Source: Sinorhizobium fredii USDA 257 (GTDB taxonomy: Bacteria > Pseudomonadota > Alphaproteobacteria > Rhizobiales > Rhizobiaceae). From it: DNA of 64,000 bases. Shown piece after piece: positions 17,047-27,032 of the stretch; position 1 is the first letter of the stretch, and each line of letters begins with the position of its first letter. The notes beneath the pieces are model-generated. The model worked only from the letters and a program-made list of their open reading frames with translations. It was not told the origin of the DNA and searched no databases. A program made the position numbers and the translations under genes. Where the stretch lies: positions 1,178,001 to 1,242,000 of the forward strand of contig NC_018000.1 in NCBI RefSeq assembly GCF_000265205.3. Reading direction: 5' to 3'.

Positions 17047-19113
17047 CTAACGCCACATGCCGCGCATGCGAGCCCGGACATCGACGCGCAATTGCTGCGC
17101 CTCACGATGGCCTGCCGCAGCCGAAGTGACAACAGGCCAGGCCGAGCACTCGAAGAATTGCAGAAGAGTTACGGGAATGAAGCGGCTGCGCGAGGCATAG
17201 ACGTGCCGGTCGCCCTGGGCATTTTGGCCATGCGTGAAAAAGCGCTGCGGCGTGACGAGATGCAGGCTGTCCTTGGCGCGAGTCATGGCGACATAGAGCA
17301 GGCGCCGTTCCTCCTCAACCTCCGCGGTGCTGCCAACCCCGAGGTCGGAGGGTATGCAGCCGTCGACGCAATTGAGGACGAAAACGGATTTCCATTCCTG
17401 TCCCTTGGCTGAGTGGACGGTCGAGAGGATGAGATAGTCCTCATCGAGCAGTGGCACGCCCGCCTGATCGCTGGTGGCGTCCGGCGGGTCGAGCGTGAGT
17501 TCGGTCAGGAAGCGCTCGCGCGACGGATAGCCGGCGGCGATCTGCTCGAGCTGCAAGAGGTCGGCCCTGCGCATCTCGGCGTCCTCATGGATGCGCTCGA
17601 GATGCGGTTCGTACCACGCGCGGGCGATGCTGATTTCGGACGGCCAGCCGCTCCGGCCGGCCCGCAAGGTCTGCAGCATGTCGACGAAGGACGTCCAGCC
17701 ATCACCCGAGCGAGGCGGGGCGGGGATTTCTGAGAGCGCCGCCAGCGGCTCCAAGTCGGCGGCGATCGCATCGAGCACACGCCCGGCCGACTGCGGACCG
17801 ACGCCCGGCAGCAATTGCATCAGCCGGAATCCCGCCACCCGGTCGCGGGGATTTTGGGCGAAGCGCAAAGCCGCAAGCATGTCTTTCACATGCGCGCTGT
17901 CCAGGAATTTGAGGCCGCCGAACTTCACGAACGGAATATTGCGGCGGGTCAATTCCACTTCGAGCGAGCCGCTGTGGTGCGAGGTGCGGAAGAGCACGGC
18001 CTGTTGCTTCAGGAGCATTCCGCATTCGCGGTTCTGCAGCACCTGGTCGACGATATAGTTGGACTGATCGGCCTCGTCGCGCACGGTGACGAGCCGCGGC
18101 CGTTCGGCCGATTCCCGCTCGGTCCAGAGGTTCTTGGTGAAGCGCTCGCGGGCAAGTTCGATAACCCCATTGGCGGCAGCGAGGATCGGCCGTGTCGAGC
18201 GGTAATTCCGATCGAGCGTGATGACCTCCGCAGCGGGCGTGAACGTCGCCGGGAAATCCAGAATGTTGCGCACCGTCGCGGCGCGGAACGAATAGATCGA
18301 CTGCGCGTCGTCGCCGACGACCGTAAGGCCCCGTCCTTTCGGCTTCAAAGCCATCAGGATCGAAGCCTGCAGCCGGTTGGTATCCTGATATTCGTCAACG
18401 AGCACGTGATCGAACCGCCCACCGACATCCTCGGCGAGAACGGCATCGCCCATCATCTGCGCCCAGTAGAGCAGCAGGTCGTCGTAATCGAGTACGTTCT
18501 GCGCCTGCTTCGCCTCGACATAGGCGCCGAAGAGCGCGCGCAGCTGCTTTTCCCAGGCGCTACACCAGGGAAAATTATCGCGCAGCACCTCATCGAGCGG
18601 CTGTTCCGCATTGACCGCCCGTGAATAGATGGCAAGGCAGGTTGCCTTGGTCGGGAAACGGTTTTCAGTCTTCGAGAAGCCGAGCTCGTGCCGGACGATG
18701 TTCATTAGATCGGCGCTGTCTTCCCGATCGTGAATGGTGAAATCCGGATCGACACCGATTTCCGCCGCATGTTCGCGCAGAAGCCGCGCGCCGATCCCAT
18801 GAAACGTTCCCGCCCAGGCAAGCGCGTCGGAAACGGTGCCGGCTTTTCCGCCGAGCACCTGACTGCAGATGCGTTCGACCCTTCGGCCCATCTCGGCGGC
18901 CGCCCGGCGCGAGAAGGTCATCAGGAGGATACGGCGGGGATCGGCGCCATTGACGACCAGATGCGCGACCCGGTGGGCAAGCGTGTTCGTCTTGCCCGAG
19001 CCGGCACCAGCGATAATGAGAAGCGGACCAACGGTACTGACGTCCGGCCCGACACCGTATTCGACCGCACTGCGCTGGCGCTCGTTCAATTTTTCCAGAT
19101 AAGCCGCGCTCAT
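17047..19113 (-). CDS. UvrD/Rep-family ATP-dependent DNA helicase
   Basis: A 688-residue SF1A helicase. Motifs in order: Q-motif LNERQRSAVEYG, Walker A IIAGAGSGKTNTLAHR (motif I), motif Ia LLMTFSRRAAAEM, motif II DEYQDTN, motif III VVGDDAQSIYSFR, motif IV DRNYRST, motif V STVHSAKGQEWKSVFV and motif VI RRLLYVAMTRAKDSLHLV. I start it at ATG 19113, 14 residues before the Q-motif; the longer frame adds 44 unsupported codons. It is an accessory helicase, shorter than typical chromosomal UvrD, probably 3'-5' and acting in repair or replication restart. Its same-strand upstream neighbour carries HARP-like repeats. Confidence 0.93.
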   Translation of the reverse strand: MSAAYLEKLNERQRSAVEYGVGPDVSTVGPLLIIAGAGSGKTNTLAHRVAHLVVNGADPRRILLMTFSRRAAAEMGRRVERICSQVLGGKAGTVSDALAWAGTFHGIGARLLREHAAEIGVDPDFTIHDREDSADLMNIVRHELGFSKTENRFPTKATCLAIYSRAVNAEQPLDEVLRDNFPWCSAWEKQLRALFGAYVEAKQAQNVLDYDDLLLYWAQMMGDAVLAEDVGGRFDHVLVDEYQDTNRLQASILMALKPKGRGLTVVGDDAQSIYSFRAATVRNILDFPATFTPAAEVITLDRNYRSTRPILAAANGVIELARERFTKNLWTERESAERPRLVTVRDEADQSNYIVDQVLQNRECGMLLKQQAVLFRTSHHSGSLEVELTRRNIPFVKFGGLKFLDSAHVKDMLAALRFAQNPRDRVAGFRLMQLLPGVGPQSAGRVLDAIAADLEPLAALSEIPAPPRSGDGWTSFVDMLQTLRAGRSGWPSEISIARAWYEPHLERIHEDAEMRRADLLQLEQIAAGYPSRERFLTELTLDPPDATSDQAGVPLLDEDYLILSTVHSAKGQEWKSVFVLNCVDGCIPSDLGVGSTAEVEEERRLLYVAMTRAKDSLHLVTPQRFFTHGQNAQGDRHVYASRSRFIPVTLLQFFECSAWPVVTSAAAGHREAQQLRVDVRARMRGMWR

Positions 19114-19278
19114 CAGCCCTCGTCCCGCCTCCAGTTGCGCTCGCGCGACGTGAACACCTGTTAAGGCTGCGGGATTGCCGCGAATCGAGCAAGAACGGAT
19201 AAGGAACATAGCCGCAGTTCGACAGCCTGCAAAGCGGCGCCGCAACTGGCACGCATCATTTCGTTCGAGCGGCTTTCG

Positions 19279-20190
19279 CTAATGGGTGCTGGTGCGATGC
19301 GCGGCAGCACTCGCCGGCTGCTTCGCTTGCTGGCGTCGCGCGAAAGATCGGGCGTTTCTGCGCGCAACTCTCAACGCGGCCAATGTCGGCTGCCACCATC
19401 CCCTGGAAAGCGCCTCGGGCCCAGGCTCCCGGCGGGCAGGCCATGTCGCAATGAGTTCGGCAAGGGTCGGGGCGCGCCATCTTCCCCAGACATGATCGAC
19501 GGTTCGGTCGGCATGAGGATAGTATTCCGCCAGCGCCGCCGCCTCGGCGACTTCGCCGGCGAGTTCGACAAAGACGATGATTCCATACTGCTTTGTTGCA
19601 ACAGGACGACCTAGGGGCGGTAGATCGTCAGCGGGCAGGGGATAGCGTCGCCGGCGCCGTTCGGCGGCGCGCGCGCTCGCCGCTCTTTGGGCCTCGGAAT
19701 CTTTTTGCGCCTCGCGGCGGCGTTTCCTTTCCTCGGGCTCGCTTCGTCGCGCCGCCTCCTCGATCTCGGGCCAGCGTCGCAGCAGTTCTTCGTAGGACCG
19801 GAAGGGCACGCGCCAGACCCGCAAGTCTTCGTCCCAGTGTGCCCAGGGAATTTCGCGCATCGCTTCGATCACCGATTTCGAATAGGGCGTTCGAACCCGC
19901 AGGTCATCGCCGACCTCGAGATACCGGCTGTCGATGGGCTCGAAATCATAAGCGTCGCGGCCTTTGACATCCCCATAGACGTCGTTGCGCTCGGCCTCCC
20001 GTGCCAGCCATCGTTCGATGCGACGGGCGGCCATCTTGCCCGGCACGAACCAGCTCTTGCGTTCGTCGTCCCATCGGGCGCGTGGAAACGCCTGGCGAAA
20101 CCGCTCGACGGCGCTCCGGTCATAGGCGAAGGCCGCGAACTCGCCTTGTTGAGCTTCCTTTCGGCGCCTCCACTGATTGTGCGGAACCAT
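19279..20190 (-). CDS. Protein with two HARP-like repeats, function unknown
   Basis: A 303-residue basic protein. Two similar segments occur: repeat 1 (about residues 20-65, YDRSAVERFRQAFPRARWD then WFVP) and repeat 2 (about 95-135, PYSKSVIEAMREIPWAHWD then VWRVPFRSYEELL). Both follow the pattern hydrophobic-x-x-(K/R)-x-(I/F)P-x-x-x-WD-x-x-x-x-W-x-(V/F)P seen in HARP domains of SMARCAL1-type annealing helicases. A charged, Arg/Glu-rich coiled segment (about 140-190) follows, and the tail is Arg-rich. The start ATG 20190 is preferred to 45 extra codons upstream. It lies 165 bp before the helicase gene on the same strand, suggesting a DNA-related role; that is inference. Confidence 0.7.
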   Translation of the reverse strand: MVPHNQWRRRKEAQQGEFAAFAYDRSAVERFRQAFPRARWDDERKSWFVPGKMAARRIERWLAREAERNDVYGDVKGRDAYDFEPIDSRYLEVGDDLRVRTPYSKSVIEAMREIPWAHWDEDLRVWRVPFRSYEELLRRWPEIEEAARRSEPEERKRRREAQKDSEAQRAASARAAERRRRRYPLPADDLPPLGRPVATKQYGIIVFVELAGEVAEAAALAEYYPHADRTVDHVWGRWRAPTLAELIATWPARREPGPEALSRGWWQPTLAALRVARRNARSFARRQQAKQPASAAAHRTSTH

Positions 20191-20336
20191 GGCCAGTCTC
20201 CACGCTCTCGACAGTAACGTTGCGCTTGGTTGCTTTGTTCGTTTCAAGCGAGATTCCGGCAGCCACGTGCATTTCGGAGCGGTCCAATGGAACCCGCCTC
20301 GTCCTCTGCGAGTTTCCCCCTGCACTAGGAGGAACG

Positions 20337-20582
20337 ATGCCCAAGGTCACGGACACGATCAGCTACCCCCAGCCAACGGACCGCCGGTTAGAGTGCGAGC
20401 GTGCGCTGGAAGAGGATTTTCAAGTCTTCACGAGCCTGGCGGAGGGCGCCGGTTGGTCGTGGCAAGAGATCGCGCTCGCTCTCATGGAACTTACCGAAGA
20501 CTATGCCATGGCAATGAGCATGAGCACGAAAAGTGCCGAGAGCAACACCGCCCCATTCCCCGGGAACAAGACCCTGCACTGA
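20337..20582 (+). CDS. Small conserved protein of unknown function
   Basis: An 81-residue acidic protein. The start is ATG 20337, behind the perfect AGGAGGA ribosome site; the much longer upstream frame overlaps the opposite-strand gene and is not real. Predicted mostly helical (ECERALEEDFQVFTSLAEGAGWSWQEIALALMELTEDYAMAM). No known motif. It is transcribed away from the HARP-like gene from a shared intergenic region and is followed by a strong hairpin at 20649. Confidence 0.65.
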   Translation: MPKVTDTISYPQPTDRRLECERALEEDFQVFTSLAEGAGWSWQEIALALMELTEDYAMAMSMSTKSAESNTAPFPGNKTLH

Positions 20583-20648
20583 CGGCCGGGTATATTGAAG
20601 AATTGTGCGAGCCGCTCCTAGTCGCGGAAGCAAACCGTCAACAGAACA

Positions 20649-20681
20649 AAGCAGTGTCCGCATGATTTGCGGACACTGCTT
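20649..20681. terminator. Strong hairpin between convergent small genes
   Basis: A perfect 14-bp stem, AAGCAGTGTCCGCA (20649-20662) with TGCGGACACTGCTT (20668-20681), and a 5-nt loop. It lies between the small plus-strand gene ending at 20582 and the small minus-strand gene ending at 20859, so it can serve as a two-way terminator. A remnant IS end is an alternative. Confidence 0.55.
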
Positions 20682-20858
20682 GCCAACGTTGGGGACATTG
20701 GTTGCCGCCCCAAGAGTGGGACTGACATCCTTAAATTCATGAAGTCTACAATGGTTCCATTGCGACGGGCAGGCGCCGCCACCCTGCCGTTCTGCTGGAA
20801 GTGCGGGAAGCCGGCGATCGAGCGAGCCTGTTCTCAACGGGGCGCCCACACAGGGAAA

Positions 20859-21068
20859 TCAGTCTTTCGGACGTATGCACAGCTTCTTCAGCATTTCGAC
20901 GTCGCGAACGCCGGATTGATAGACGGAGATCAATCTTGCGGCGATTTCGTTCGCCTTCTCGCCGCTGCTGTCTACGCCCCTTTCCTCCAAGATCTGTTCG
21001 AAGATGCTGTGCAGCAGGTCCACCTCCATGGGGCCGAAAGTGCTACACCGGTCGCGAGACGTCGACAT
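20859..21068 (-). CDS. Small conserved rhizobial protein
   Basis: A 69-residue, mostly helical protein (EVDLLHSIFEQILEERGVDSSGEKANEIAARLISVYQSGVRDVEMLKKL). The ATG at 21068 follows a good ribosome site (GAGGAGATGAACC). This layout, an acidic helix pair with an EERG turn and an (A/V)xxLxxLFQxGxRD-like segment, is frequent in short rhizobial genes of unknown function. No cofactor or DNA-binding motif. Monocistronic by position. Confidence 0.7.
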   Translation of the reverse strand: MSTSRDRCSTFGPMEVDLLHSIFEQILEERGVDSSGEKANEIAARLISVYQSGVRDVEMLKKLCIRPKD

Positions 21069-21354
21069 GGTTCATCTCCTCTCGACGGGGGCGGATTCGC
21101 ACATCCGTAACGCCCGAGCATGTGCGGGAAACCTTCAGTGTACCCCTGATTGAGACGAAGACGAGTCACTGCAGGTAGCGGCGTTGCGGCACTGCGCAAG
21201 TACTGGTTTGCCCTCGGGAGCAGTGAAGTCTGAGCGTAGCGGACGATCGATCTGGCAATGCTAGAAGACTCCCCGCGGCTCGTCTTCCCTGCTAAGGGAT
21301 GTGCCGCTGCAACCGTTTTCTCGACAAGATCAGGTGCAGTGATAGCGGCAACCT

Positions 21355-22350
21355 TTGAACTCTCACCACCATCCTAATTTTTGCATTAACGAAGACGGTC
21401 TAAAATCGAAGGATATGGCGAAGGACATCACGCGACTCATAGAACTCTTCGAGACCTCTCCTGTTCTCGTCGCAGCCTACGACGAGTTCGATAGGCTGCG
21501 CTACGCCAACGCGGCATTCCGATCAGCCTATTTCATCGAAGCGGATGAGAAGCCCCTCTGGCCGGACTTGATGCGGCGGAATTTCCATGCCCAACGAGGA
21601 ACCGTCATTCGCGCAGGAGACTTCGAAGAATGGCTGCGATCGACCCAGTCGCGCCGCGGCAAAGTAGGTTTCAGGGCGTTTGAAACCGATCTGTTCGACG
21701 GGCGCTGGGTTTGGATGACCGAAACCGTCGAGAAAGACGGGTGGATGCTTTGCGTCGCCACCGATGTGACTGGCCTCAAGGCCAAGACGCGCACGGTACG
21801 ACAGGACCGGGACCTGGCGATCAAGGCTTCCTACACCGATGAATTGACCGGGGTCGCCAACCGCCGTTTCGTGACGGCGAGAATCGGGGACATGTTGCAG
21901 CGGCACGGCGGCAACCAGGCCTCGCCAGGCTGCCTTTGCGTGCTGGACATCGACCGCTTCAAGAGCATCAACGACCAGTTCGGCCATCAAACCGGCGATT
22001 CGGTCCTGAGAGACTTCGCCATGCGCATTCACCGTCTGGTGCGGCGGACCGACTGCTTCGGAAGGGTCGGCGGCGAGGAATTCGTGCTCACCCTTCCAGC
22101 CACTCCCATTGAGCAGGCCAAGCTGATCCTCGAAAGGATGCTCGCCTCCGTCCGCAAGTCCCGTCCGCTTCAGGAGCGACCCGACTTCGGATATACGTTT
22201 TCAGCAGGCATCGCGGGCGCTCAGTCCGGCGATACGGCGCTCAGCCTCTATGCCCGGGCGGACCGGGCTCTATACATGGCCAAGCTCGCCGGCCGCGATC
22301 GCATTCACCTGGATGAATCCGATCCCAACCGATCTGCAATTGCAGGATAG
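21355..22350 (+). CDS. PAS-GGDEF diguanylate cyclase
   Basis: A 331-residue protein, or 311 if the ATG at 21415 is used instead of TTG 21355. A PAS-like sensor covers about residues 25-145 (SPVLVAAYDEFDRLRYANAAFR ... DGRWVWMTETVEKDGW). A short linker leads to the GGDEF domain (about 160-320), with DELTGVANRR and the active-site motif GRVGGEEF intact. No RxxD inhibitory site is evident just before the motif. There are no membrane segments, so it is cytoplasmic. It makes cyclic di-GMP from two GTP, usually favouring attachment over motility. It stands alone. Confidence 0.9.
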   Translation: MNSHHHPNFCINEDGLKSKDMAKDITRLIELFETSPVLVAAYDEFDRLRYANAAFRSAYFIEADEKPLWPDLMRRNFHAQRGTVIRAGDFEEWLRSTQSRRGKVGFRAFETDLFDGRWVWMTETVEKDGWMLCVATDVTGLKAKTRTVRQDRDLAIKASYTDELTGVANRRFVTARIGDMLQRHGGNQASPGCLCVLDIDRFKSINDQFGHQTGDSVLRDFAMRIHRLVRRTDCFGRVGGEEFVLTLPATPIEQAKLILERMLASVRKSRPLQERPDFGYTFSAGIAGAQSGDTALSLYARADRALYMAKLAGRDRIHLDESDPNRSAIAG

Positions 22351-22641
22351 CCCAGCCGGCCGGTACCGCGACCGGGACCAATCAAGCGGCGGCCTTGCCT
22401 CTTGCCCAACACACATCCGCACCGACGGCTGCCGGCCCGTTCGGTAAGTGGTCCGAATGGATTTCTGCTGGATGCCCTTCCGCGGCCATGGAAGTCAGCG
22501 GTACAGTCCTGTACGTAGATAGAAACTTCTCCGTGTTCCGCGCGTTTGCAGAGAAGTTGTTGCCCCGCCCGAAAGGATTGTTCGGGGAGGCCAGCATCAC
22601 GCGCGTCCGTCACTCCGGGGACTTTCTGACGTGGAGAACCC

Positions 22642-24543
22642 ATGACCGCCTCCGTCGACCATGCACCGGCGCAAGCCAAAGGCCTGCGCCAGTTTCTCGC
22701 CCTCACGCTTGGGTCCGTCGGCGTGGTCTACGGCGACATTGGCACCAGCCCCCTCTACGCGTTTCGCGAGGCCCTACGCCCGTTTGCAGCGGGCGGTGTC
22801 GACCGAGGAGAGATCATCGGCCTCATCTCCCTCGTCATCTGGACGCTGACGATCATCGTCACGATCAAATACGTGATCTTGCTGCTTCGCGCCGATAACA
22901 ATGGCGAGGGCGGTACTTTGGCCCTCCTTGCCCTGTTGATGAAGAAGGGCACCAAGTATCCCGTACTGATGTTCTTCACCGGCATTTTCGGTGCCTCGCT
23001 GTTCATCGGTGACGCGATGATCACACCGGCGCTCTCGGTGCTCTCGGCCGTCGAGGGGCTGAAGCTTGTGACGCCCGCCCTGCACGATTACGTGCTGCCG
23101 ATTTCCGTCGCGATCATGGTGCTGTTGTTTGCCGTTCAGTCGCGTGGTACCGGCGCGGTTTCGATTTTCTTCGGGCCGATTACACTCATCTGGTTTCTGG
23201 TCTTGGGCGCTGTGGGTATCGTCCATATTGGCGACGATCTGGCGATCCTGGGAGCTTTCAACCCCGTGCACGCCGTTGTTTTCTTATGGAATGCCGGTCT
23301 CGTCGGGTTCATCGTTCTTGGAGCGGTGTTCCTGACGGTCACCGGGGCAGAAGCCCTCTATGCCGATCTCGGCCACTTTGGGCGCGCGCCGATTCAGGCG
23401 GCCTGGGCCGCGGTCGTATTTCCGGCGCTGACCTTGAACTATCTCGGACAAGGCGCTTTCGTGCTGTCGCATCCCGAGGCCATTTCCGATCCATTTTTCC
23501 TGATGTTTCCGAGCTGGGCCTTGTTGCCGGTGGTGATTCTTGCCACGCTTGCGACGATCATTGCCAGCCAGTCGGTGATAACCGGAGCGTTTTCGCTGGT
23601 GCGGCAAGCGATCCATCTCGGATTCCTGCCGCGGTTCGAGATCTGCTACACCTCGGAAACGCATACGGGCCAGATTTATCTGCCTCTGGTCAACACCGCG
23701 CTCCTGACCGGCGTGCTCGTCCTCATGTTTGTATTCGGCAGTTCCGAGTCTCTCGCCCCCGCCTATGGCGTATCGATCACCGGCGCCATGCTGATCGACA
23801 CGGTTCTTGCGTTCGAGTTCGTTCGCCGGCAGTGGGGCTGGGCGGTGTTGACTGCGGTTGCGATCCTGCTTCCCTTGTTCTTGCTGGAAATGGTCTTTCT
23901 CGGCGCCAACCTTTTCAAGATTCACCACGGCGGGTACGTGCCGATCCTCTTCGCCGGAACGATGATCACGATTATGTGGACCTGGCGGAGGGGCGTGGCG
24001 CTTCTGCGCGAGAAGACGGCCCGTCTGGAAGTGCCTCTCGACCAATTCATTGCCGCGGTCGAACGAAAATCCGTGCACGCTCCGGTGGAGGTGCCGGGAA
24101 CGGCGATCTTCCTGACCGCCACGCCGGAGACGACCCCATCCGTTCTCCTGCACAACATCAAGCACAATCATGTGCTTCACGAGCACAATGTCATCCTGAC
24201 CATCAAGACCGCCAGGGTGCCCTATGTCGCGGAGAAGGACCGCTACACGCTGACGAAGCTCTCCGATCGGTTCAGCAAGCTGGAGCTGAGATTTGGCTTC
24301 ATGGACGACCAGAATGTCTCGAGGGCGCTGGCGCGCTGCCGCAAGGAGGGTTTCAAGTTCGAGATCATGTCGACGTCCTTCTATCTCGGCCGGCGCAAGC
24401 TTGTCGCGGATCCCGCCTCCGGCATGCCGAGATGGCAGGACAGGCTGTTCATAGCGATGGCGGACTCGGCGATCGATCCGACCGACTACTTCCATCTGCC
24501 CGCCAATCGCGTCGTCGAGTTGGGGGAACAGGTGATCATCTAA
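22642..24543 (+). CDS. kup: Kup-family low-affinity potassium uptake permease
   Basis: A 633-residue inner-membrane K+ symporter with about twelve helices in the first 440 residues and a cytoplasmic C-terminal domain. Family signatures are [20 protein letters not shown] at the N-terminus, [29 protein letters not shown] and [11 protein letters not shown]. Full length for the family. The start ATG lies behind TGGAGAACCC. It brings in K+ with H+, notably at low pH or high osmolarity. Sinorhizobia carry more than one kup copy; I cannot say which this is. Confidence 0.95.
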   Translation: MTASVDHAPAQAKGLRQFLALTLGSVGVVYGDIGTSPLYAFREALRPFAAGGVDRGEIIGLISLVIWTLTIIVTIKYVILLLRADNNGEGGTLALLALLMKKGTKYPVLMFFTGIFGASLFIGDAMITPALSVLSAVEGLKLVTPALHDYVLPISVAIMVLLFAVQSRGTGAVSIFFGPITLIWFLVLGAVGIVHIGDDLAILGAFNPVHAVVFLWNAGLVGFIVLGAVFLTVTGAEALYADLGHFGRAPIQAAWAAVVFPALTLNYLGQGAFVLSHPEAISDPFFLMFPSWALLPVVILATLATIIASQSVITGAFSLVRQAIHLGFLPRFEICYTSETHTGQIYLPLVNTALLTGVLVLMFVFGSSESLAPAYGVSITGAMLIDTVLAFEFVRRQWGWAVLTAVAILLPLFLLEMVFLGANLFKIHHGGYVPILFAGTMITIMWTWRRGVALLREKTARLEVPLDQFIAAVERKSVHAPVEVPGTAIFLTATPETTPSVLLHNIKHNHVLHEHNVILTIKTARVPYVAEKDRYTLTKLSDRFSKLELRFGFMDDQNVSRALARCRKEGFKFEIMSTSFYLGRRKLVADPASGMPRWQDRLFIAMADSAIDPTDYFHLPANRVVELGEQVII

Positions 24544-24586
24544 ACGCCGAGGTCAGGGGAGAGGGCTTTCGCTGGAGATCGCCCAC

Positions 24587-24778
24587 TTATGATCTCCCGG
24601 GTGGCGAAAGCCTCTCTTGCGTGAGCGGGGAATAGACCTTGGCGCCGGGCGTTTTATCGCCCGCGACACCCAGCACCAGATAGGCGACAATGAGGCAAAC
24701 CGACAGTAGCAAGACGCCAACGGCAAAAGCCGATGAAGCCTCAGTCTCTTGGGCTTGCCAATCCTTCCTGCTGAACAT
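24587..24778 (-). CDS. Small single-span membrane protein
   Basis: A 63-residue protein with one membrane helix (SAFAVGVLLLSVCLIVAYLVLGVAG, residues about 15-40) and a short basic or polar tail. The ATG at 24778 follows GGGAGGCTCCC, a good ribosome site that itself forms a small palindrome. It is convergent with kup, 43 bp from the kup stop. No family recognised. Confidence 0.55.
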   Translation of the reverse strand: MFSRKDWQAQETEASSAFAVGVLLLSVCLIVAYLVLGVAGDKTPGAKVYSPLTQERLSPPGRS

Positions 24779-25032
24779 GGGAGCCTCCCATAAAATGGGG
24801 AAGGGTGACCCGTCGCCGAGGACGAGTCTGGGGGTAGGTGCATCGAACGTGAGTTTTGGCCCGCTCGCCTCGCGAGTTGTTTGATAGCTCCGTCTGAAGA
24901 GCTCGGCCCCTCCGCATCAAGGCTCGCACAGCGGGCTCCATAGTCAAGGATTAGGCATGACCCGAATGGGCAAGGAAGCATAGAAATAACGGGTCATTTC
25001 ATCGCGGCCGCATCCTGTGCTAAGGGTCGGAC

Positions 25033-26133
25033 ATGTCCTTGGAGCACGTGGAATGTATCGTCGCGGGAGCGGGTGTTGTCGGGCTTGCCGTCGCACGCGC
25101 CCTGGCGCTGGCCGGGCGCGAGGTAATTATCCTCGAAGCTGCCGATCGCATCGGTAGCGAAACCTCGTCGCGCAACAGCGAAGTCATCCACGCCGGTATC
25201 TATTATCCGCCGGGCAGCGTGATGGCACGCCTGTGCGTGGAGGGCAGGGGATTGCTTTATGCCTATTGCCGGGAGCGCGGCATCCCGCACAGGCAGTGCG
25301 GGAAGCTGATCGTCGCGACCTCTGAACCGGAGCTGGAACAGCTACCGGCGATCGCCGCAAAGGCGGCAAGGAATGGCGTGTCGGATCTCAGGGAGATCTC
25401 GGCTGCGGAGGCGCACTCCCTCGAACCGGCGCTTGCCGCAAACGGCGCGCTCCTGTCGCCCTCGACCGGCATCGTCGACAGTCACGCCTATATGCTGTCG
25501 CTGCTTGGCGATGCCGAGAACGCTGGGGCGGTTCTCGTTTGCAACAGCCCTGTCGAGCAGGGTCGGGCGACCCAGCGCGGCATCGTCATCGACGTCGGCG
25601 GCGCCGAACCGGTGAGCATCAGCTGCCGCCTGTTGATCAACGCTGCCGGCCTCGCCGCACCGAAGCTGGCCCGCCGCATCGACGGAATGCCGCCTGCGCT
25701 CGTGCCGAAGGAATATTTCGCGAAGGGGGATTATTTCTCGCTTGTCGGAAGGGCGCCTTTCTCGCGTCTGATCTATCCCGTTCCGGTCAAGGGAGGCTTG
25801 GGGATCCACCTGACGCTCGACCTGGCCGGCCAAGCCCGATTCGGTCCGGATATTGAATGGGTCGACACGCTGCACTATGAAGTCGATCCGGCAAAGGCCC
25901 CGCTTTTCTATGCCGGGGTGCGCCGCTATTTCCCCGACCTGAAGGATGGCGCATTGCTGCCCGCTTATTCCGGTATCCGGCCGAAAATCGTACCTCCCGA
26001 AGTGGCCAGCCAGGACTTCGTTGTTCAGGGTCCTGCCGTGCACGGCGTCCCCGGGCTGATCAACCTGTTCGGCATAGAATCGCCCGGCCTCACCGCGTCT
26101 CTGGCTCTGGCAAATCTCGTGGCAGAAGGCTGA
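25033..26133 (+). CDS. FAD-dependent oxidoreductase (L-2-hydroxyglutarate oxidase-like)
   Basis: A 366-residue DAO-superfamily flavoenzyme. The N-terminal dinucleotide-binding fold has [17 protein letters not shown] and the acidic end of strand 2 ([29 protein letters not shown]). The segment [14 protein letters not shown] resembles LhgO/L2HGDH. The C-terminal FAD motif is in [19 protein letters not shown]. It is close in size to the roughly 400-residue LhgO. The likely reaction is oxidation of L-2-hydroxyglutarate, or a similar 2-hydroxy acid, to the 2-oxo acid. No operon partner. The start at 25033 gives a motif at residue 9, as usual. Confidence 0.82.
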   Translation: MSLEHVECIVAGAGVVGLAVARALALAGREVIILEAADRIGSETSSRNSEVIHAGIYYPPGSVMARLCVEGRGLLYAYCRERGIPHRQCGKLIVATSEPELEQLPAIAAKAARNGVSDLREISAAEAHSLEPALAANGALLSPSTGIVDSHAYMLSLLGDAENAGAVLVCNSPVEQGRATQRGIVIDVGGAEPVSISCRLLINAAGLAAPKLARRIDGMPPALVPKEYFAKGDYFSLVGRAPFSRLIYPVPVKGGLGIHLTLDLAGQARFGPDIEWVDTLHYEVDPAKAPLFYAGVRRYFPDLKDGALLPAYSGIRPKIVPPEVASQDFVVQGPAVHGVPGLINLFGIESPGLTASLALANLVAEG

Positions 26134-26146
26134 GACGAGTTCGAAT

Positions 26147-26371
26147 TCAGCGCCGGCCCGGAAGCGATCCGATCATTGCTGAAAACCCTGCCGAAAGGGC
26201 CGAGAGCTCATCGCCGAGCATCACAAAACTTGGCGCCAGCGACAGTGCTGTCTCCCGCAGTCTCGGGTTTGCTGCCGGAACGGCCCAGCGCTTGCCGGCG
26301 CGGGTGGCGACGGCGGCGATGTGGCGAAGATTGTCGAGATCGTCGTCCTTGGCGGCGAAGCGGGCCTGATC
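26147..26371 (-). pseudogene. 3' fragment of an aldolase-like gene
   Basis: The last about 70 codons of a minus-strand frame read [23 protein letters not shown]... and [15 protein letters not shown]. This resembles the C-terminal end of the HpcH/HpaI aldolase family (AGK, then FV-x-LG-x-(D/E)-x-x-x-L). Upstream of about 26371 the frame no longer makes sense, and the opposite strand begins to read as mntR. It is therefore a truncated remnant. The family call is tentative. Confidence 0.4.
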
Positions 26372-26377
26372 GATGCC

Positions 26378-26801
26378 GAGGCGCGGGTCGAAAGCTTCCG
26401 GCAGACACGGAACAATCGCCGCACCGAGCTCGTCGAAGACTATGTCGAACTTATCGCCGACCTTCTCGAAGATGGCGGGGAGGCCCGTCAGGTGGATATT
26501 GCCCAGCGCCTCGGCGTGGCCCAGCCGACCGTCGCCAAGATGCTGAAACGGTTGATCTCCGAGGGCTACATCCAGCAGCGCCGCTATCGCGGCATCTTTC
26601 TCACCGAGCGGGCCGGAAGCTTGCCGAACTTTGCCGCGAGCGGCACCAGATCGTCGAATCCTTCCTGTGCTCGATCGGTGTTTCGCCCGAGACAGCTCGC
26701 ATCGATGCAGAGGGGATGGAGCATCCAGCCCGGAGACGCTCCAGGCATTCAAGCGCTTCCTTGCCCGGACGACCTCGTCGCGGATCATCGCACAGGGTTG
26801 A
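26378..26801 (+). pseudogene. mntR: mntR relic (DtxR-family manganese regulator)
   Basis: Three successive reading frames reproduce an MntR-type repressor. Frame one gives [20 protein letters not shown] and [18 protein letters not shown] (helix-turn-helix). After a one-base loss near 26615 a second frame gives [19 protein letters not shown] and [10 protein letters not shown], with metal-site residues. After a second lesion near 26735 a third gives [20 protein letters not shown] and a TGA at 26799-26801. The start codon region is replaced by unrelated sequence. The gene is dead here; a functional copy elsewhere is likely, but outside the window. Confidence 0.8.
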
Positions 26802-27032
26802 TCCATCTCAACCATGATCGTCAGCCGGGGCTCGGCGGGTTTTTGCCTGATTCCCGCATTAGAGCACTTAGACCCGAGTATAGGTCGTCTGCTCCTCGTT
26901 GGTATCCGATCCGTCCTCCCGATCAATAGGCAGGTCGGGCAGCGTGCTGCTATCGTCAGCGTACATCCTCCCACGGGGCCGTTCCCCAAGCGCCAAGAAT
27001 GGACGGGCGGCACCTCAAGAGGCGGAGTCGCC

